Of a DNA stretch of 64,000 nt, positions 1 to 9,861 are shown piece by piece. Under the pieces are notes generated by a model. That model saw only the letters and a program-made list of their open reading frames with translations, was not told where the DNA came from and searched no databases. Source of the stretch: an uncultured Neisseriaceae bacterium (lineage in GTDB: Bacteria > Pseudomonadota > Gammaproteobacteria > Burkholderiales > Neisseriaceae); contig CALYOS010000008.1 of assembly GCA_945267035.1 (NCBI GenBank), positions 1-64,000 of the forward strand. The letters run 5' to 3'. Each line of letters begins with the position of its first letter. Position 1 is the first letter of the stretch. Both the position numbers and the translations under genes were made by a program.

Positions 1-854
1 GTAGGCAGTTTTTCTCTAAACTACCTACCTGATACAGATTAAGCAGCCATTATCCACGCAAGTTCATCTGCTCCATGGACTCATCATTCTTGTACAAAAG
101 AATATGCTTCTCTCACAACCATAGCGCAGAGAAAAAACCTTTATTGAGTATTGGCTGATTACGCTAATCATTTCATTTCTAGCTACAAAGCAAATACAGG
201 TAGTGCGTATAAAAGCCAATTTGCCAGCTACAGATTAGTAGTCCTGTTCATCATGGGGATTTATTTCATCCTTCACAAACTACATAACAACCCGCAATAA
301 TTCTGCGCAATTTCCTGAGTCAGCGCGTTTAATTTTCCGATTCCTTCATATCAACAATCTTGCCCAAAGCAGAACAATTCCCCCTCCTTAAAGATACAAG
401 AAGTTATTCTTGCTGAGTGACACTAAAATACTACAACTAGGCAACGCTGATGTAACCAAGAATCCAACGGCTTTTTAACATTTAAATAGCATAAAATAAG
501 AATTATTTTATTAAATTTACATATTAATGCTATTCGAAGTTTTCATTAACTTTCTCCAGCTTATATATATGATATTAATAGAAAAATAAAGACATAACAG
601 ATTAACAAAAACGAAACTAAACCAACATAATTTTGACAAAGTAAACCTATATCTTACCTATTCAATGCAGCAAGTAGCCTCAGAAAGGCATAACCACATT
701 TCAGTAAAATAGTGATTTCAAACTTATTTCACTATCCTAAGATAGTCATCTTGTATATAAAAAAACTAAATACTACAATTAACTTAACTTAAGTATAGAT
801 TAACAAAACTAAAATTTATGCTTAAAAATCATAAATAAATATGAGGAAATAAAG
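1..854. other. AT-rich intergenic region upstream of poxB
   Basis: No intact gene was found here. Around 270-350 on the minus strand a short open stretch of about 24 codons reads GIGKLNALTQEIAQNYCG, which looks like real protein. It has no start codon and ends at a stop, so it may be a gene remnant or chance. The last 370 bases are very AT-rich and must hold the poxB promoter, but no convincing -35/-10 pair could be fixed. Confidence 0.4.
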
Positions 855-2570
855 ATGTCTAAAACCAAAACAGTTTCAGAAGTACTTGTAGATGTCATGA
901 TTGAAGCTGGTGTCAGCAACTGCTACGGCATCATTGGAGATACCTTAAATTTCGTTGGTAAAGCGATTGAGAAAAGCAACATCAACTGGATTCATACCCG
1001 CCATGAAGAAGCTGCAGCCTTCGCTGCCGGTGCCGAAGCCATGATCACCAACAAATTAACTGCTTGCGCTGGTTCTTGTGGCCCAGGTAGTCTGCATTTA
1101 ATCAATGGTCTGTACGAATCAAACCGTAACAATGCACCGGTACTGGTCATAGCCAGCCAATTGGCTGCTTCATCTATGGGCACAGGATTTCCACAGGAAG
1201 TGGATTTTCTAAAAGTTTATCAGGACACCAGCGTCTATTGTCAAATGGTTAACCAGCCTGATCAAGCACAGCGTATCTTCACCCAAGCAGCGCAAGCAGC
1301 ATTAAATAAACGTGGTGTGGCGGTGGTGATTCTGCCTAGTGATATCAGTAAAATGACTGTTGAGGAAAAACCGATCCATATCTGGCGTCCGCAACCAGTT
1401 ATTAGTCCAAATGACCAGGAAATTAATGCGCTGGCACAATCCATCAATCAAGGTGAAAAAATTACTATTTATGCTGGTATCGGCAGTCAGAACGCCCATG
1501 ACGAAGTGGTCGCTTTGGCAGAAAAACTAAAAGCGCCAGTAGTTCATACGTCACGCGCCAAAGACAGCATTGCCTATGACAATCCCTATCAGGTGGGAAT
1601 GACCGGTATGTTTGGCACCAAAGCCGGATACGACGCCATCAAAGATTGCGATACCTTGTTGTTACTGGGCTGTGGCTTTGCCTGGTCAGAATATTATCCA
1701 CAACATGCCAAAATCATTCAAATCGATCATGATGCCACTCAGCTTGGCTTGCGCCATCCCATCGATTTAGGTTTAGTTGGTGATGTTCAAGCCACCATCA
1801 ACAAACTTCTACCCCATATTAACGCGCGCACTGATGACAGCTTTTTAAATAAATATACCGCGCTTTTTGCCAAAATCATGGCAAAATTTGAAACATTTGC
1901 CGAGCATTTAAATGATAAAAGCCCCATTCATCCGCAACAATTAGTTGAACTGATTGATAAACATGCCAATGATGATGCCTTAATTACCGCAGATGTTGGC
2001 ACACCCATGCTGTGGGGCGCGCGCTACTTAACCATGAATGGTAAACGACGTTTTCTAACCAGCCTCAAACATGGCACCATGTCAAACGGCATGCCTCAGG
2101 CGTACGGATTCCAGAAAGCGTTCCCAAACAGACAAGTGATTTCCCTATCAGGAGATGGTGGATTGGCGATGCTCATGGGTGATCTGTTGACCGCGAAACA
2201 GGAAAATTTACCGATTAAAATCGTGGTGTTTAACAACAGCTCATTAAATTTCGTTGAACAGGAGCAAAAAGGTGAAGGTTTAGTCGAAGTTTATGTCGAT
2301 TTGAAAAATGGTGATTTCAAAACCATTGCTGAAGGCTGCGGCTTTAGCGCACAGACAGTGAGCAAATCTTCTGAACTCGAAAATGCGGTCAAAACATTCC
2401 TGTCGACATCTGGACCAGCTTTACTCAATGTCATTATTAGCCCAGATGAACTGATCATGCCCCCAGCAATCAGCTATGAAAATGTTAAAAACATGGTCTG
2501 GTATGGTTCCAAAGCCATTCTTGAAGGCAAAGGCAAAGAAGTAATCGACATGATCAAACATAATATTTAA
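855..2570 (+). CDS. poxB: Pyruvate dehydrogenase (quinone), PoxB
   Basis: Thiamine-diphosphate flavoprotein that decarboxylates pyruvate to acetate and CO2 and passes the electrons to ubiquinone at the inner membrane face. The 571 residues match the length of E. coli PoxB. The N-terminal Pyr domain carries the conserved Glu in RHEEAAAFAAGAEA (residues 49-62), followed by the AGSCGPG signature. The PP domain has the ThDP/Mg motif GDGG at 433 with NN at 460-461. The end, GKGKEVIDMIKHNI, resembles the E. coli C-terminal membrane-binding peptide (ARGDEVIELAK-like). The ATG follows GAGGAAATAAAG, a good ribosome binding site. The gene stands alone and is followed by a long hairpin. Acetolactate synthase-like relatives are less likely because of the tail and overall similarity. 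Confidence 0.95.
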   Translation: MSKTKTVSEVLVDVMIEAGVSNCYGIIGDTLNFVGKAIEKSNINWIHTRHEEAAAFAAGAEAMITNKLTACAGSCGPGSLHLINGLYESNRNNAPVLVIASQLAASSMGTGFPQEVDFLKVYQDTSVYCQMVNQPDQAQRIFTQAAQAALNKRGVAVVILPSDISKMTVEEKPIHIWRPQPVISPNDQEINALAQSINQGEKITIYAGIGSQNAHDEVVALAEKLKAPVVHTSRAKDSIAYDNPYQVGMTGMFGTKAGYDAIKDCDTLLLLGCGFAWSEYYPQHAKIIQIDHDATQLGLRHPIDLGLVGDVQATINKLLPHINARTDDSFLNKYTALFAKIMAKFETFAEHLNDKSPIHPQQLVELIDKHANDDALITADVGTPMLWGARYLTMNGKRRFLTSLKHGTMSNGMPQAYGFQKAFPNRQVISLSGDGGLAMLMGDLLTAKQENLPIKIVVFNNSSLNFVEQEQKGEGLVEVYVDLKNGDFKTIAEGCGFSAQTVSKSSELENAVKTFLSTSGPALLNVIISPDELIMPPAISYENVKNMVWYGSKAILEGKGKEVIDMIKHNI

Positions 2571-2580
2571 GCATTAGCCA

Positions 2581-2616
2581 ATTTATCGATTGGGCGGCAC
2601 TGCCCAATCGATAAAT
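2581..2616 (+). terminator. Terminator after poxB
   Basis: A perfect 15-bp inverted repeat (2581-2595 with 2602-2616, six-base loop) starts 10 bases after the poxB stop. It is followed by a short, imperfect T-rich tract. It probably ends poxB transcription. Confidence 0.75.
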
Positions 2617-3116
2617 ACACATTTTTCAATACTCATTCATCTATTCTAAGCCGTAGGTACATTTTTTGCTTATCGTGATAATGATCGATAAATAATTGCT
2701 TTCAAAACCGATTAAAGAAAATAATAATCTATTAATGATTTATCAATAAAATTGGTTCCAAACATATTAGATCAATCATCATGACAGTTTTAACCAATCA
2801 GCTAATGATCAATCAGTGCGATTAGCTTGGTTGTCACCCATTTATCGTGTTTTCCATCAGCAACTTCAATAATCATACAGAGTGTGATTAATCTTATCAC
2901 TTAATGTCAGTTTAAAGTCTAACAGCCTCAATCAGCAATCAGAATAAACCAGCTTAAAGGAGCATAAGTGAACACAATACGTTTTGCTTACGCAACGTTG
3001 ACGCATGTTTTTGTTCACAGCTCCTATAAGACTAATTGATATAACGCAGAAATCTTTGCAGTTGATCATGCAACCACTCAATAAAGTATCGATAACCCTT
3101 GATCAAATTACAACCA
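2617..3116. other. Intergenic region between poxB and the transglutaminase operon
   Basis: About 500 AT-rich bases between two genes that converge here. A GTG with an AAAGGAG ribosome-binding-like site at about 2957-2969 opens a frame of only 23 codons, which is too short to call. Several loose repeats of ATCAATCA/TGATC type are present, but no ordered repeat array or coding sequence was seen. Confidence 0.4.
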
Positions 3117-5117
3117 TTACATTTTGCGTATTGCTCGCTTCATGTGGCGATACCACACCCGCTGTTGCCGTTTTGATGGTAATTGATTAGCACCATATTG
3201 CCATAAAATAAATTGATCAACTAATGTGGCTATATCAGGCGTTAGCATATTGGCTTCTTCCAACATCTGCTTAATTTCTTGCGGACCATAAGCCAGGATC
3301 TCATCTTCTTCGCCCTCAATGATGGTTTTTTTGAGTAGATTAAATCCATCTATTAAAGGAGAAGTATTATTTCGTCCCTGACGCCATACCCAGATCATCA
3401 GCGGCAATGAGGTGACAATAATGCCAACTATGATGATAAACAGCACCAACCATGATGGTAGATTTTTTAGGCCAAATTTAGAAAATAGGGTACTTCTCTG
3501 CCCTGTGTCATAATTCACCACCCATTGTTGCCAGTAAAACTGACCTTGATCGAATTTTTTCTTAATCCAAGGATATTTGGGGGTTAAATGCTCCGTTTGT
3601 TCTGCCGGTAAAGCGTTTTCAATTCCACTATCAACCCTTGTAGCCGATACGCTTCCCGTAGGATCTATCCGCTGCCACAGATTTTTTTCTGCAATCCATA
3701 TTTCTACCCAAGCATGAGCATCTTTATTGCGAATCTGCCAAAACTGTCCATCAGGATGATATTCACCGCCTTGATAACCGGTAATAATTCTGGCCGGAAT
3801 GCCCGCAGCACGCGCCAGCCATACCGTGGCATCAGCATAATCCTCACAGAATCCCTCATGGCTGGTAAACAGAAAATAATCAGTGTGATTTGCCTTCTCA
3901 CCACCCCGCTGCGGAGTCAACGTATATTGAAAATGTTGCTCACGATAATAAGTTAAAATACGTTGTATAAAATCTTCAGTATTTTTCGATTGCTGCGCCA
4001 ATTGTTTGGCTAATATCCGTGTTTGTTGATTGATGCCAGCAGGAAGTTCCAAATAAAACCGCCTGAGTGTCGGATTTAAATTTTGTCGTAGTTGAGCGGA
4101 TAAAGAAGAATAAAGATGTATGCGACGTAATCCTTCGCGGCGTTTTTCCAACCTCACCACATTACCAACCTGCCGTGAAATATCAGCTTGACTATCAGCT
4201 AATGGCTGATCTAAGGCCGGAACACGTCCATTATCATCTTTAATGGTGATCTCATAGCTAACTAAGCGAGTATCTGCATTTTTTTCCAGTTCACTTCTTC
4301 TGGGTAACAACAAAGTCTGTTTATCTGTATATTGATCATTTACAGCTTTCCATACCCCGTTTTCGTTGCGCCCCATTACCAAAACTCGCCAATAAAGATC
4401 AGCAGGTTTGACCGTAACATCCTGCGCAAAAGTCACATTAAAAGCCAGTTCATTGCTTTGAACAAGATGACTGATACTACCGGGATCCATCGTGTCTGAC
4501 AGCCCGGTCGAGGTGGCAGTCGACGTGGGCGGTATACCCCATAATGGCGTATTTTTTCGCGGTACCACAATAAATAAGATTACCGCCAATGGCAATGACA
4601 AAAGCAAGACAACTGCACCTTGCTTGATCGCCGCCTTAGGTTCAATACCCGCCAACAATCCGAGCGAAGAAAGCAGGCAAAATAATGAGATAATTATCCA
4701 CGGTGCCATCAGCATATGCTGGTTAAATAACAGAGCACCGCCCATCAAAATGATCTGCGCCAACAACAATACTTGCCAGTCACGTAATGTCTCGCCCTCA
4801 TAGGCTTTTAAAACCACCATGAGCAAGAGCAATGCCACACCGCCATCACGCCCGATTACAGTGCCGAGTTTATAATAGACCCATCCAGCCGAAACGGCCA
4901 ATAAAACCACCAACGCCCACAAAGGTAATTTTTTTAAAGTGGTCATTAATAATAGCATTCGCATGATTAATAAAAAGCCGAATGCCACAGAAACCGTGAA
5001 TGGCAACTCCAATAATAATGGCAAAGCCACCCAGCTAAGCATCAGTAATAATAAGAATTGCGCGCGAACTTTAGGCGTTTTGCGCAAAAAAATAGGATCA
5101 GCCAACCACATTACCAA
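3117..5117 (-). CDS. TgpA-type membrane transglutaminase-like protein
   Basis: Integral membrane protein with a periplasmic transglutaminase-like domain, 666 residues. The first ~180 residues are a run of hydrophobic helices (DUF3488 type). The papain-like transglutaminase core follows, with the catalytic triad visible as C424 in EGFCEDYADA, H468 in DAHAW and D485 in RIDPTG. A further membrane helix lies near residue 560 and a cytoplasmic DUF4129-like tail comes last. This is the order in Pseudomonas TgpA. It is the last gene of a moxR-DUF58-tgpA operon and overlaps the DUF58 gene by 7 bases. TgpA homologues are membrane proteins important for viability in Pseudomonas, but the substrate is unknown; isopeptide or protease chemistry is possible. 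Confidence 0.88.
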   Translation of the reverse strand: MVMWLADPIFLRKTPKVRAQFLLLLMLSWVALPLLLELPFTVSVAFGFLLIMRMLLLMTTLKKLPLWALVVLLAVSAGWVYYKLGTVIGRDGGVALLLLMVVLKAYEGETLRDWQVLLLAQIILMGGALLFNQHMLMAPWIIISLFCLLSSLGLLAGIEPKAAIKQGAVVLLLSLPLAVILFIVVPRKNTPLWGIPPTSTATSTGLSDTMDPGSISHLVQSNELAFNVTFAQDVTVKPADLYWRVLVMGRNENGVWKAVNDQYTDKQTLLLPRRSELEKNADTRLVSYEITIKDDNGRVPALDQPLADSQADISRQVGNVVRLEKRREGLRRIHLYSSLSAQLRQNLNPTLRRFYLELPAGINQQTRILAKQLAQQSKNTEDFIQRILTYYREQHFQYTLTPQRGGEKANHTDYFLFTSHEGFCEDYADATVWLARAAGIPARIITGYQGGEYHPDGQFWQIRNKDAHAWVEIWIAEKNLWQRIDPTGSVSATRVDSGIENALPAEQTEHLTPKYPWIKKKFDQGQFYWQQWVVNYDTGQRSTLFSKFGLKNLPSWLVLFIIIVGIIVTSLPLMIWVWRQGRNNTSPLIDGFNLLKKTIIEGEEDEILAYGPQEIKQMLEEANMLTPDIATLVDQFILWQYGANQLPSKRQQRVWYRHMKRAIRKM

Positions 5118-6052
5118 GTTCCTAAAGCTGTTAAACAGTATGTCCGTTGCGCTGTTCCGGCTTCAAAACGCTGATGGGGTAATTCTAAAATATATTTTTC
5201 CCCTCTAGCCTCTGCTCTGAGCACTCGAAAACATAGCATACTGGCAAGTTTTTCTTTTGATGTATTAGCAGGATAATTGCGATAGGAAATTAAAGCAGGT
5301 TCAACCATAGAACCGCTTTGTTCAAAGTATTTATCCAGCAATTGACCACTTTTTGCATAATGCTTCCATGCGATATATTTCAAAGGCGTGGTATTTTGAT
5401 GAGGAAGCAAATAAGCTGGATTTTCTCCACTCATGGTAATTTGTACAGTGTCATCACTTTGATCAACGCTGGCTACAGGTAAGTCATGCATTAAAGGTGA
5501 AGGAAATATAATAATTTCATCATGAAATTCCCAATTTGCTTCCACCATTAACAGACCAAATGGAGCCATACTGGCACCAGCTAATCTGAGCGTGGGTAAA
5601 TATCCCCGATTTTGCGGCGGTAAGCGCCAGCTAAACTCTCTATTTTCAGGGGTGATGTTCCATAATTGCCAGTCTTTGGCTCGTTCAGTCTCTTCTAAAC
5701 CGGTACGCAACCATAGCCAGCGACGGCGTTTGCAATCATCACAAGCGCGTAACGTTAAAACTATTTCTCTTTGAGCAAAGTATTCTGCCGCTGGAATAAT
5801 CTCCAAAACCAAACCAGTTAATTGGCGTAGGCCGGCTGCTGCACCAAAAAATATAATCCCCATCAACCAAAACACCAATGCATAGGCAATATTGACCTGA
5901 TAGTTAACGGCCATAATCCACAGTAATATACAAGCTATACTGAGCCCCCAGCCTAGTCGTGTGAGGCTAAAACGAACATTTTTCAGACGTAATGCTTGAT
6001 AGCCATCAATGTGAATTGGCGCAGGTAATTCAGACCACGGCCACATGATCAA
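5111..6052 (-). CDS. DUF58 domain-containing membrane protein
   Basis: 313-residue protein with two adjacent hydrophobic helices at about 33-75 and a cytoplasmic DUF58 region (von Willebrand A-related) in the C-terminal half, including SGENPAYLLPHQ and a PLKYIAWKHYAKSG stretch typical of the family's RxID/W-H-A segment. DUF58 proteins nearly always sit between a MoxR ATPase and a transglutaminase or vWA protein, as here. The gene overlaps moxR by 23 bases and the transglutaminase gene by 7, which implies translational coupling. The MoxR protein probably remodels or chaperones this protein or its partner. The exact biochemical role is unknown. Confidence 0.85.
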   Translation of the reverse strand: MIMWPWSELPAPIHIDGYQALRLKNVRFSLTRLGWGLSIACILLWIMAVNYQVNIAYALVFWLMGIIFFGAAAGLRQLTGLVLEIIPAAEYFAQREIVLTLRACDDCKRRRWLWLRTGLEETERAKDWQLWNITPENREFSWRLPPQNRGYLPTLRLAGASMAPFGLLMVEANWEFHDEIIIFPSPLMHDLPVASVDQSDDTVQITMSGENPAYLLPHQNTTPLKYIAWKHYAKSGQLLDKYFEQSGSMVEPALISYRNYPANTSKEKLASMLCFRVLRAEARGEKYILELPHQRFEAGTAQRTYCLTALGTW

Positions 6053-6944
6053 GCATCTCGGTTAATACAGTTCTACTGTCTTGCTGACTTTGAATAGGCT
6101 GCAATCGATGCGCTGCCACAGCAACCCAAATGGCTTTAACATCTTCAGGCAGAACATGCGCACGGGCATGTACCCATGCATGCGCTTTTGCCGCTCTGAC
6201 TACGGCTAGACCAGCTCGAGGACTCAGACCAACGGCAAAACGACCGGGAACACGTGTAGCTTGCACCAATCGATAAATATACTCGGCTGCGGCTGGTGAA
6301 ATAGTCGTTTCCGCGGCTTCAGCTTGCCATTGCTGTAGTATCTTACTATTGGTTATAGGTTTAATTTTCGGAATATATTGGCGACGACCACCACTTAAAT
6401 AAAGCTGTTTTTCTTCTTTTTCGGCTGGATATCCCATACTCAAACACATCATAAACCGGTCTAACTGTGATTCAGGTAAAGGATAAGTTCCCAATTGCTC
6501 TACTGGATTTTGCGTTGCCACCACTAAAAAAGGCTGCGGCAAATGATACGTTTTGCCGTCTACAGAAACTTGCCCCTCCTCCATTGCCTCCAAAAGAGCA
6601 GACTGTAGTTTAGGAGAAGCGCGATTTATTTCATCTGCTAATAGAAAAGGATTAAAAACCGGTCCAGGTTGAAAAATGAACTCACCGTTTTGCGGTTGAA
6701 AAATATTCACCCCTAACAAATCTGTCGGTAGCATATCGTTAGTAAATTGAACACGTTTATAGCCCATTCCTAACACAGCGGCTAAAGCATGAGCCAAGGT
6801 AGTTTTACCGACGCCTGGCACGTCATTCAATAAAACATGTCCGCGAGCAAGTACACAAGTGACTATTTGTTCCAGTAATTGTTGTTTACCCAGAATAAGG
6901 GCATTGAGCTGTTTGAATATTGGATCAAGTTTCGGGTTCATCAT
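6030..6944 (-). CDS. MoxR family AAA+ ATPase
   Basis: 304-residue AAA+ ATPase of the MoxR/RavA class, probably a chaperone for the membrane partners encoded downstream. Walker A is GVGKTT (residues 44-49) and Walker B is LLADEINRA (101-109). The sensor-type ATQNPVEQLGTYPLPESQLDRF block that defines MoxR is also clear. The C-terminal lid contains GLSPRAGLAVVRAAKAHA. Two ATGs lie side by side at the start and either could be used; neither has a strong ribosome binding site. It is the first gene of the three-gene operon, so the promoter should lie in the 168 AT-rich bases between here and greB. Confidence 0.93.
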   Translation of the reverse strand: MMNPKLDPIFKQLNALILGKQQLLEQIVTCVLARGHVLLNDVPGVGKTTLAHALAAVLGMGYKRVQFTNDMLPTDLLGVNIFQPQNGEFIFQPGPVFNPFLLADEINRASPKLQSALLEAMEEGQVSVDGKTYHLPQPFLVVATQNPVEQLGTYPLPESQLDRFMMCLSMGYPAEKEEKQLYLSGGRRQYIPKIKPITNSKILQQWQAEAAETTISPAAAEYIYRLVQATRVPGRFAVGLSPRAGLAVVRAAKAHAWVHARAHVLPEDVKAIWVAVAAHRLQPIQSQQDSRTVLTEMLDHVAVV

Positions 6945-7112
6945 TATCTATATTTAAAAAACTGGATTTATGTAAACATTAACTATACAATTAAATGATT
7001 ATCTCAAGCCGCTAGATTCTCCACACCAGCATATTTAAGATAATTTCACAAATATTAAACTATTTTAAATATATGTAAAGAGTATTAACTTATATTTACA
7101 ATATAACTTTTG

Positions 7113-7613
7113 TTAGTCAATACGAATATATTCTATCGCCAGTATTTCAATGATTTCTACACCATCCACGCCAGCCAAGCGCACTTCATCTCCCTCATGA
7201 GCTTTCAGCAAACAGCGTGCAAGGGGTGACACCCAAGAAATTTTATTCTGGCTCAAATCTATTTCGTCTGTACCAACGATTTTAACCGTTTGCTCCTGCC
7301 CGTTTGCACGCAAAATGGTCACCGTGGCACTAAAGAAAACCTGATCACAATCTCCTCGTAATTCCGGATCAATAACTTGAGCTGCTTCTAATCGTTTGGT
7401 TAGAAAACGTATTCTTCGATCAATTTCACGTAATCGACGTTTGCCATACAGGTAGTCACCATTTTCACTACGATCCCCATTGCCAGCTGCCCAGTTCACC
7501 ACATTGACCACTTCAGGGCGCTCTTTGTGAACCAGTTGGTACAGCTCATCCTGTAAGGCCTGATGACCACCTGGGGTAATATAATTTGGGGTATTTTTTT
7601 GCTCACTACTCAT
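7113..7613 (-). CDS. greB: Transcription elongation factor GreB
   Basis: 166-residue GreA/GreB family factor that rescues backtracked RNA polymerase by stimulating cleavage of the transcript's 3' end in the secondary channel. The N-terminal coiled coil (residues ~1-80) contains NGDRSENGDYLYGKRRLREIDRR, carrying the acidic tip D/E pair. GreA usually reads ENAEYH..KE at this place, whereas YGKRRLREID is the GreB form. The C-terminal FKBP-like domain ends in GVDGVEIIEILAIEYIRID. An AGGAAAACTA site precedes the ATG. A strong terminator for the upstream malic enzyme gene lies just before it, so greB probably has its own weak start site or relies on read-through. Confidence 0.93.
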   Translation of the reverse strand: MSSEQKNTPNYITPGGHQALQDELYQLVHKERPEVVNVVNWAAGNGDRSENGDYLYGKRRLREIDRRIRFLTKRLEAAQVIDPELRGDCDQVFFSATVTILRANGQEQTVKIVGTDEIDLSQNKISWVSPLARCLLKAHEGDEVRLAGVDGVEIIEILAIEYIRID

Positions 7614-7629
7614 TAGTTTTCCTAAAACA

Positions 7630-7661
7630 ATAAAACAGGCTGTCTGTAATCAGACAGCCTG
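7630..7661 (-). terminator. Terminator of the malic enzyme gene, immediately upstream of greB
   Basis: Perfect 11-bp stem (7636-7646 with 7651-7661) and a four-base TAAT loop. Read on the minus strand it is followed by TTTTATTGTTTT. It sits 142 bases after the malic enzyme stop and 23 bases before the greB start, so it may also act as an attenuator for greB. Confidence 0.8.
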
Positions 7662-7802
7662 CACAGATAAAAAAAGATCACGATCTGAAGAGCAACGCTC
7701 AACTTTAACGATTCAATAATTTTTATCTTAATTTAGACAGACAAATTGGTCATAGATGATCAAACCATAGTCATGACGGTCAAATCAGTGTCAATTTTTT
7801 AT

Positions 7803-9083
7803 TTATGCTTGAAAACCTTTTTTTAGCTTTTCAGCATAAGCATTCAGATCACTGATTGGACGAGTGGCTACACCAGAATCCATTGCTGCCTTAGCTACGG
7901 CAGGCGCAACCACATAAATCAAACGCGGATCAAAAGGTTTCGGAATCAAATATTCACGACCAAAAGTCATATCAGCATCTTTATAAGCCTTAACAACTTC
8001 TGCACTTGGTGGCGTTTTCGCCAATTCGGCGATAGCATTAACACAAGCCAATTTCATTTCCGCATTGATGGTAGTAGCACCAACGTCTAAAGCCCCACGG
8101 AAAATGAACGGGAAACACAATACATTATTGACTTGATTAGGAAAATCAGAGCGTCCAGTACCCATGATGACATCAGGACGGGCTGCTTTGGCTTCATGTG
8201 GCCAAATTTCAGGAGTCGGATTAGCCATAGCCAGAACAATAGGATCATTGTTCATGGTTTTCAGCATCTCTGGGCTTAATACGCCAGGACCGGATAAACC
8301 AAGAAATATATCTTTTCCTTTTACCGCATCTTCCAGCGTCCGCTGACCTTGATCAGGCTGGGCAAAGGCTTTTTTAGATTCCACCATGTTTGCTTCACGA
8401 TTCTGATAAATCACGCCTTTAGAATCACAAACAGTAATATTTTCCCTTTTCATGCCCATGCTTACCAGCAATTCCAGACAGGCAATAGCCGCAGCACCGG
8501 CACCAGAACATACCAATTTAACCTGCGCAATATCTTTACCGACCACGCTCAAAGCATTTTTAATAGCGGCGACAGTAATAATGGCCGTACCGTGCTGATC
8601 ATCATGAAAAACTGGAATTTTACAACGTTCGCTAAGTTTCTTTTCAATATAGAAACATTCGGGAGCTTTGATATCTTCCAGATTGATTCCGCCGAAAGTT
8701 GGTTCTAATGCGGCAATGATATCAACCAGTTTGTCCGGATCAGTTTCATCAATTTCAATATCAAAAACATCTACTCCGCCAAACTTTTTAAATAGTACAC
8801 CTTTGCCTTCCATTACTGGTTTGCCTGCCAGCGCGCCAATATTGCCCAGACCAAGTACTGCAGTACCATTTGAGATTACTGCAACCAGATTGCCTCGAGC
8901 GGTATATTTATATGCATTTGCAGGATCACGATGAATCTCCATGCAAGGTGCTGCCACACCCGGCGAATAAGCCAGCGACAAATCCTCTTGGGTATTCAAT
9001 GGTTTAGTCGCACAAACTTCTATTTTACCAGGGCGAGGTTCTTCGTGAAAACGTAATGCAGCTTCTTTGATTAATTCATCCAT
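7803..9083 (-). CDS. maeB: NADP-dependent malic enzyme (short form)
   Basis: Oxidative decarboxylation of malate to pyruvate with reduction of NAD(P)+. The N-terminal catalytic part has [13 protein letters not shown] and [12 protein letters not shown], then [19 protein letters not shown]. The nucleotide-binding part has the Rossmann motif [14 protein letters not shown] and [13 protein letters not shown]. The start at 9083 (MDELIKEAA) was chosen because it matches the family N-terminus and gives 426 residues. A GAG lies eight bases ahead of it. An in-frame TTG at 9140 would add 19 unlikely residues. The C-terminal phosphotransacetylase-like domain of E. coli MaeB is absent, as in short bacterial malic enzymes. 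It supplies pyruvate that PoxB can oxidise. Confidence 0.93.
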   Translation of the reverse strand: MDELIKEAALRFHEEPRPGKIEVCATKPLNTQEDLSLAYSPGVAAPCMEIHRDPANAYKYTARGNLVAVISNGTAVLGLGNIGALAGKPVMEGKGVLFKKFGGVDVFDIEIDETDPDKLVDIIAALEPTFGGINLEDIKAPECFYIEKKLSERCKIPVFHDDQHGTAIITVAAIKNALSVVGKDIAQVKLVCSGAGAAAIACLELLVSMGMKRENITVCDSKGVIYQNREANMVESKKAFAQPDQGQRTLEDAVKGKDIFLGLSGPGVLSPEMLKTMNNDPIVLAMANPTPEIWPHEAKAARPDVIMGTGRSDFPNQVNNVLCFPFIFRGALDVGATTINAEMKLACVNAIAELAKTPPSAEVVKAYKDADMTFGREYLIPKPFDPRLIYVVAPAVAKAAMDSGVATRPISDLNAYAEKLKKGFQA

Positions 9084-9403
9084 ATAAGTTCTCAGTTCCA
9101 GGTTTTTAACACCAACAAGCTGTTTTTTTAAAAAGCACAATAAAAAACCTTTTAACGGGTGTCTAAAGAATTAGTACCTGTCAAAAGTGATTTATATTAT
9201 AGCTTTATTTAACAAAATCATACACCGCTTTTATGGTTAATATTTCACATTCACGATTACAAAGCCGAAGATAATTGTTGAATTTCCCCATTTTTAATGG
9301 CTAAAACTAACAATCCTTTAAATTCACAAACTGTCGCTTTAACACACCACCCATATGCATCAAAAAATGCAAAGCAATTAATGATAAAATAATATACAGT
9401 GCT

Positions 9404-9655
9404 TTACTTTGATTTCTCTTGCTGATACTGCTGTGCATATTCCACAGCACTGCTGATCGCCATTTTCGCTTGCGGGCTATTTTTCCAACAGCTACTACCA
9501 ACTAAACAAGCAATCTGTTGTGTAATATCCTGTGGGTTTTCCTCAGCAAGCTGGGCCAAAGAATTGATTCCGATCTGTTCCAAACGATCAATCACCTTGT
9601 CCCCTACACCTTTGACTTTGACCAATAATGCCCGTTCAGATTCACTAAACACCAT
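9404..9655 (-). CDS. Small helix-hairpin-helix protein (Cdd1-like)
   Basis: 83-residue cytoplasmic protein with one helix-hairpin-helix unit at residues ~8-38 (LVKVKGVGDKVIDRLEQIGI), a fold that usually contacts the DNA backbone. It resembles the Cdd1 'pathogenicity locus' family of small HhH proteins, whose function is not known. An AGAAGG site nine bases ahead supports the ATG. It is a lone gene between mgtA and the malic enzyme gene, on the same strand as both. The Cdd1 assignment is from memory of the motif and should be tested by a profile search. Confidence 0.7.
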   Translation of the reverse strand: MVFSESERALLVKVKGVGDKVIDRLEQIGINSLAQLAEENPQDITQQIACLVGSSCWKNSPQAKMAISSAVEYAQQYQQEKSK

Positions 9656-9816
9656 AAGCTGCCAACCTTCTTCATAATTTTATTCAAATGTATTTATCAC
9701 CGTCTCTACTGATTAAGACCTTTACCTAAATATCATAAATAGGATAATTAGTGATTGATTAATGATAACTTAGCAATTCTGATTGCGCAGTAAAATGTTT
9801 TAGAACAAAACCGCAT

Positions 9817-9848
9817 AAAAAAAGCGGGTATTCAAACCCGCTTTTTTT
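9817..9848 (-). terminator. Bidirectional terminator after mgtA
   Basis: A 13-bp perfect inverted repeat, A7-GCGGGT (9817-9829) with ACCCGC-T7 (9836-9848). It gives a GC-rich stem with T tracts in both directions and lies 14 bases beyond the mgtA stop. Confidence 0.9.
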
Positions 9849-9861
9849 ATTCAAGAATAAG

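Noticed and set aside
2969..3040. GTG-initiated 23-codon frame with an AAAGGAG site
   Set aside because: Too short and lacking any family feature; the purine-rich site may be chance.
7636..7661. The stem AGGCTGTCTG...CAGACAGCCT resembles a Neisseriaceae DNA uptake sequence pair
   Set aside because: Uptake sequences should recur many times per window, and I found no other clear copy of this 10-mer here. It was kept only as a terminator.
9307..9501. Second reading frame overlapping the small helix-hairpin-helix gene
   Set aside because: It overlaps the better supported gene in another frame and has no motif of its own.
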